A DNA stretch of 64,000 bases from Apostichopus japonicus (lineage: Eukaryota > Echinodermata > Holothuroidea > Aspidochirotida > Stichopodidae). The position numbers and the translations under genes are program-made. The stretch covers positions 28,597,554 through 28,661,553 of the forward strand of contig NC_092562.1 in the NCBI RefSeq assembly GCF_037975245.1, in the 5' to 3' direction. The notes below the pieces were generated by a model. The model saw only the letters and a list, made by a program, of their open reading frames with translations. It ran no database searches and was not told where the DNA came from. Positions 58,846 to 64,000 of the stretch are shown here, one piece after another. Within the stretch, counting starts at the first letter, position 1; every line of letters begins with the position of its first letter.

Positions 58846-60529
58846 TGTCATGACATATTTAGACCCGTCACATCATGACTTGAGGGGTTGTTGTTATTGT
58901 AAGAGTGTTACATACATTGTACTTAATACTCAGCAGTACAATAATAAATCCAATCAATGTGATGATTGTGTGTTTAACATGGTGAATGTAACATTTATTA
59001 CACAAACAGTAACATGAAATTGATATACTGTCATAGCATTCAGTGTCCCAAGAATGCTAATGGTCAGTTTAATACAAATATGTTTCAGGTCACAAAGTTC
59101 ACTGTTTTTCCATTTTCTTTCAAGGAGATTATATCGGCTCATTTCATTCTTCATTCTTTATTTGGTACTGGTTGATTGTTGACTCTTAATTGAAATTAAA
59201 CTATTATCTGCAGCAGATTATGAAAATGCTGCTTATATATGGGTGACTACAGGAAGAGTTGTATCTTTGTAATTGTCTTCAAAACCGACAGTTGATTATG
59301 ATTTAACTTTAGCTATAAAATGATGTTTACTATAAATGTTGAAGAGGTGGGGTATTTATGTGAAAAGAGAAGGAAACTAATTTCTTAACTGGCTAATACC
59401 AAATATTCAAGATCCTTCAACTTACTTGAGGATGTATAAGTATTGATCCATTGTGCTTTATATTATTATATCATAACCCTATCAAAGCGCTGATAGTAAG
59501 TTTTACTTGTTGGAAAAGTACTAGAATGCTCTTTATATACCAGCATTTTTAAGTTGCAAAGCTCATATGACATAGAACGATTATCATGTTTCTTGTAATA
59601 TGATTTTTTGTTATTGAAACTTAAGTAACCATGAACAGATCATTTACGTATCCATGCAAGAGATTTTAGTTAATGCTGCGCGCAGAGTTGAATTTTTGCC
59701 AAATTTTGCAATCAGACAGTTGATTATGTTGATTTTTGGGAGCTTTCAACTATTTTTACATTTTGAGGGAGTTGGGTGAAAATTCCTAAGTCGACCAATG
59801 CTTTTTTGTACATACATCTTAGAAACTAAAATGGAAATTATTTAAATTTCCGTAAGCATGCACCTTTAAGAGATAGTACCTTGATACCTTGCCATCCATA
59901 ACTGGACACAAAGGTTAAAATATCATGACTGTAGTTCACTATTCATGCATGATTGTAGATGCTCGGGAAACCCTCTTTAGTGTTGAAATGAAAGGTTGAA
60001 TTCATCAAATATTCTGAATTATTTGTGTTGTCATTCCTCTTTGTTGTCTCTTGAATGTGCTTTTCTGTTGTGATCTACTTAAAGACAAGGAATCAAGCTG
60101 CTTTTAATAATTAACGTATGAAACACTTATGAACGGGTGCTATGTTGAAATCGCTGGCAAAATTGTACATAAAAATTTTGTAGTTGCGTTACATGCTGAT
60201 CATGTAAAACTTTACAAAACAGCAGTTAAGTAAATTCAAGTAAATTTTACTTAAATGTTTTAGTTTTCTTATTTGACATGAACATCAAGTAAAATTTTAA
60301 CCTTCGTACAACATTTTCTGAATGTATGTACTTTCAAAAGCAAGACAAGCATGATTCCTGCCACGTTGGCAGTACATCTAATGAAAAGAGTTTCCTTCAG
60401 GCACATTTACAGCTTTTGTTAATAAAAAACATTCAAAAGTAAAATCTGAAATATAAAATTTTCGGACTAGCTTTTTAATATGATATAAGAACAATCAGTG
60501 ATGATGCTGTGCATGATCGTATGCATTTC
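58846..60529. other. AT-rich DNA, nothing recognised
   Basis: No frame above 70 codons with support, and no repeat copy found within the window. Could be intronic or intergenic. Confidence 0.45.
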
Positions 60530-60700
60530 TGGTTTTGATACCCGCCCCCCCCCCCCCAGCCCACTTTTTAAGGTTTTAAGCTTATTTTTTGTTCAAAATT
60601 GGATAAATTCACTTCAAAACATACCCTTAATGTTGCACAAAAATTTCATCTATGGATAACCAATATAGAAAAATCTCCTTCAACCCCTAACAGACCGAAA
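60530..60700 (+). repeat. fragment of the 30709-31817 family
   Basis: Contains a C run and text matching 31060-31200 and 54090-54235 (aaaacataccc, atttcatctatggataacca, agaccg), with about the same spacing. Both ends are truncated. Confidence 0.7.
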
Positions 60701-61008
60701 TAATCCGATGCGGATTAAAATAATCCGAATTTCTAAAACTTCTGCTCAATTCAGCAGAAATTAGTAAGTCGCTTTGCCTTTACAACCATGCCGACATCTT
60801 CCCTATAAAATAGTTTCAATTCCTGCTACTCCTTGTCACTTTCGGTGATCATGCACTGAAGAATCGCTAGTTTTGCTCGAAAGCTCTGCAAAAACCAAAC
60901 ATTGGCTGTTTTACTTCCAATCACTTACCTAATTCTATTATTGTATCTCACTCGAGATCCAGCCTTTCTCTAAATGCAGCATAGTTGTTTAACAGTTTTT
61001 CCGTTATT

Positions 61009-61177
<169 letters not shown>

Positions 61178-61202
61178 AATTACGACCTTCCCTACCGGTT
61201 TC

Positions 61203-64000
61203 CCTATGGGAGGATCTCTAAAACCTACCCCCTGTCGAATGCTTTATGCCTTTGGCGCTCGCCAAGAACACCTTACAAGGATGCAGTCCCCCCAACCCCA
61301 CCCCCCCCCCCCCACCCCCGGCCCTGCTAATGCTCCTGCTTGATAGTCACTATATTTGTCATTCATTTCAACCAGGTGCTCTGCACACTATAGAGAGGAT
61401 TGCATGGCGACTGTATTTGTAATTTGGCCTGGACATGTGCACTATGACTCATCCAGTTCAAGTCTTCATTTAGAAGATGTAAATTCTTTCAGCAGCTTCA
61501 AAAAGTTACTACTCTAATGCATCCGCCAGATGGAGAAGACTTTCTGTGATGAAGCCAAAGCATTGAGGGTATGTGTGTCAGACTGGATGCTCCTTGTGCT
61601 GTTACAGCAGTGTGCTGGTGACGTCAACACCCAGAGATGGAAGGTCATCTTGGAAGAAAGCGACCCAATGAGACCGACACCAACAATACAGCCATCTCAT
61701 CCCCCTTCTGTGGCAGAACTGGTCTAGGAACACATCACATCTGGGATGTAAGAATACAACGGGCATACGATGAGCTAGGGGTGTCAGGACAAGGGTTAGG
61801 GTTAATGATGTAACAACTGTCGCAAAACTATCATAACAACTCAGGAACTTTTGTAAGTAAAGATAGTACTGCAGCAGTTATTTGGGCGCCAGAGAAGAAT
61901 ATATAGTAAAACAAAGAAGAAATAAAATGCAGAGTTACCTTCATTACAGTCTTTGTATATTTTTTTTTTTTTGTTGCTGTTTTTGTTCTCTTTTCAACAG
62001 CTATGTAAATGCACTTTACTCGATGAGGTATGTGTGGCTTGTCTTCTTTAAGTATTGTTTGTTTTCTTATTGGAACAAAGAAGTGGCAAAAGAATAGGCA
62101 AATATGTCAAAGTTCACCATTACAGTTTACATACCAGAGACTGTATTATCAGAGAACTGAAACAGATCAATAGGCCAGATGCAAGACACATAAATATCTT
62201 ATCATCTGAGGAGAATATTATAGAATCTATATCTATGTTTGTAAAAGCTAGACCTGTTCCCTTCAAATATGTCAAAGTTCACCATTACAATTTACATGCC
62301 AGAGACCAAGACACATAACAATATCATCTGAGGAGAATATTATAGAATCTATATCTATGTTTGTAAAAGGTAGATCTGTTCCCTTTAAATATGTTAGGCT
62401 AAACTGCAATGGCAAGATGATAGAGATATTGCATCGATCATAAGAAATATGTATATATATATCAAATGAAATACTAGAATTTTGTTTGCATAAATATTTT
62501 CTTAGAAGTGGGTGTTGCTACAGCAAACTTGTAAAAGAACAACAATAGTACTAAAAACAAAGATTGAAGACAACATCTACAACAACAATCTATGGACAAA
62601 TGGTAAATTTGGATAAATAGACCGCAAACAGAAAACTTAAAAAATACTTGGGTGAAATACATGAATTATCTATACCAGTCTGGCTGGAAGTTTGGAACAT
62701 ATCCGGTGTATATACCTCTAGAGTCCGGAAACGTGGCCCAGATTAGCAGAACAACGCTACTGCATGGGGGGGGGGGGGGGCTTCCAAGTATGTTATAACT
62801 GCCAAACTACAAACTGTCGATAGGCAGTGTGGCGGAGACAGCGATCGGGATCCTCCCTGTCGTATAATGCCTTCCGACGGCAATGCATTTCTCAGGTCTT
62901 TGGCTACTCCAAGCACGCGGGGATCCAGTACAAGTGTGTCGATTTCCTGAAATTGTAATGAAAGGGAAGCATTTTATGCTATTTTTAATAGACCAGCTTC
63001 ACAACTAGCACAAATTTGCTGCTGAAAGGATACGCTATTCTCCTTTCACAAATGCAAACCAAATACATTTACAACATTGAATGTTGACTACAAATGGAAA
63101 CTGAGCGAACAGACTCCACTGGGGGTGATGCATGGGTGGGGAGGAGCAGTGTGTATAACCAGAGATGGGGTATCCCACATTTCAAAACATTGCACCCAGT
63201 TCATACAATCCAAGTAATATTCAAGGTCTCCCGCCCCAATCTTCCTCAATGGAAGACATGGGTTACACCAGTGGTAAGGGTTACTGACCACAAAGAACAA
63301 AACATTTGTTGTGCAAAGCTAATTTTCAAGCTATATAGTGGAGATGTCGAATGAGATTTACCCACTGGATGAATTGAGAGACATTCCTTCTGTGTACCAG
63401 CGCAGCATATGTTTTCCACGTCTTGCCCCAATGGCCAAACCTGGTACAGGTGAACCACCCAAAATTGCCAACTTGCTTCACCTCGCGGTGAAGTAAATTT
63501 TATCAGTCTATAGTGCCGGATTGCACACGTGTACAATTAAACCTGAACATACCCTGCCGACATATCCTTGCGCTTGGAAATTTCTTGGCAAGAATCCGAG
63601 AGACTTTTTACTCAATCTAACTGAAGTTAATTTGTAAACATTGCATATTCAGACATTTAAACAACACACATAATTGGTCACCCATATTGACAATGTAAGT
63701 AGAACCTTGTGAAAAAAAGTTTTAAGGAAAACTATTTAGCCTATCACTAGTATGCACAGTGCTAATATACATGATCCATTAGCTACTTTGGTTTCGTTTT
63801 CATAACCGAATTCGTAGACGGTTCGTTGCTCAGCTTTGTGTAGAAATATATGAATAGCGTTGTTCTTGAACTGTGAATGGTATTAAGCTGTACTGGTTGC
63901 TGACTAAGTTTGGACAAATGTTTGTGTATAACGTTGTAGGTATGGAAACGTTAGATAAGTGTTTAGGTCCCAAGATTATTAAGTTGAGAAAACCGAGTTT
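61203..64000 (+). repeat. 2.8-kb direct duplication, copy 2 (truncated by window end)
   Basis: Matches 41728-44498 in order and orientation, about 19.5 kb away. The internal 170-bp duplication and the poly-G tract (62765-62780) are kept. Small differences include a 1-bp loss near 62921 and a 2-bp loss near 63118. A compound microsatellite abuts its left edge. No recognised gene. Confidence 0.93.

Noticed and set aside
58469-59017. 182-codon frame on the plus strand
   Set aside because: Open only because it crosses a C/T-only tract in a dispersed repeat; the homologous tracts at 23034 and 45465 do not keep a common protein.

Overview
This is eukaryotic nuclear DNA: split exons with GT-AG borders, microsatellites, an LTR retrotransposon, a tRNA-derived SINE and dozens of short terminal-inverted-repeat (TIR) elements. 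There are no operons and no prokaryotic gene density. AT-rich background, frequent GGCCTA-type words, foldback-like elements and a tRNA-Leu-primed Ty3/Gypsy element would fit a marine deuterostome invertebrate. An echinoderm is my best guess, but no single sequence proves it.

Layout. 1-7090 is AT-rich DNA with no gene I can defend. 7094-8182 holds a (TA)n and a (ATC)n microsatellite. 8997-9867 is a foldback-like element. 10.9-13.3 kb is a cluster of short hAT-like TIR elements. 13298-20880 is a Ty3/Gypsy LTR retrotransposon on the minus strand, with near-identical LTRs, a 4-bp target-site duplication (TSD), a tRNA-Leu primer site, gag, a repeat-bearing linker and pol. It carries a perfectly placed -1 slippery heptamer at the gag stop, and several ORF breaks. 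21-28.8 kb is again dense in repeats, including a hAT-like element nested in another and a TTAA-flanked MITE.

29.2-39.9 kb holds the only host-type split gene I can support, on the plus strand. Two intact and one decayed paralogous first exons encode a short motif of the form GxQxxRWxxLKxxLGLK. They are followed by small internal exons that are all phase 2-2, and a last exon resembling part of a transposase-like family. Its introns are filled by two minisatellites. One is made of copies of the exon-3 end together with its GTAAGT splice donor.

40.8-44.5 kb has a SINE and the first copy of a 2.8-kb direct duplication, whose second copy is 61.2-64.0 kb. 45-53.4 kb is a nested stack of TIR elements with readable 8-bp TSDs and, in two cases, a homologous empty site inside this window. 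54.5-56.6 kb is a roughly 440-bp tandem repeat rich in AGGTCA half-sites. 57-58.8 kb is more TIR-element debris, and 58.8-61.0 kb is featureless.

A hairpin-forming core of about 50 bp recurs at least 13 times, in both orientations, inside otherwise different TIR elements. It is the most pervasive unexplained signal. The window is best read as one small transposase-derived gene in a sea of young non-autonomous elements.
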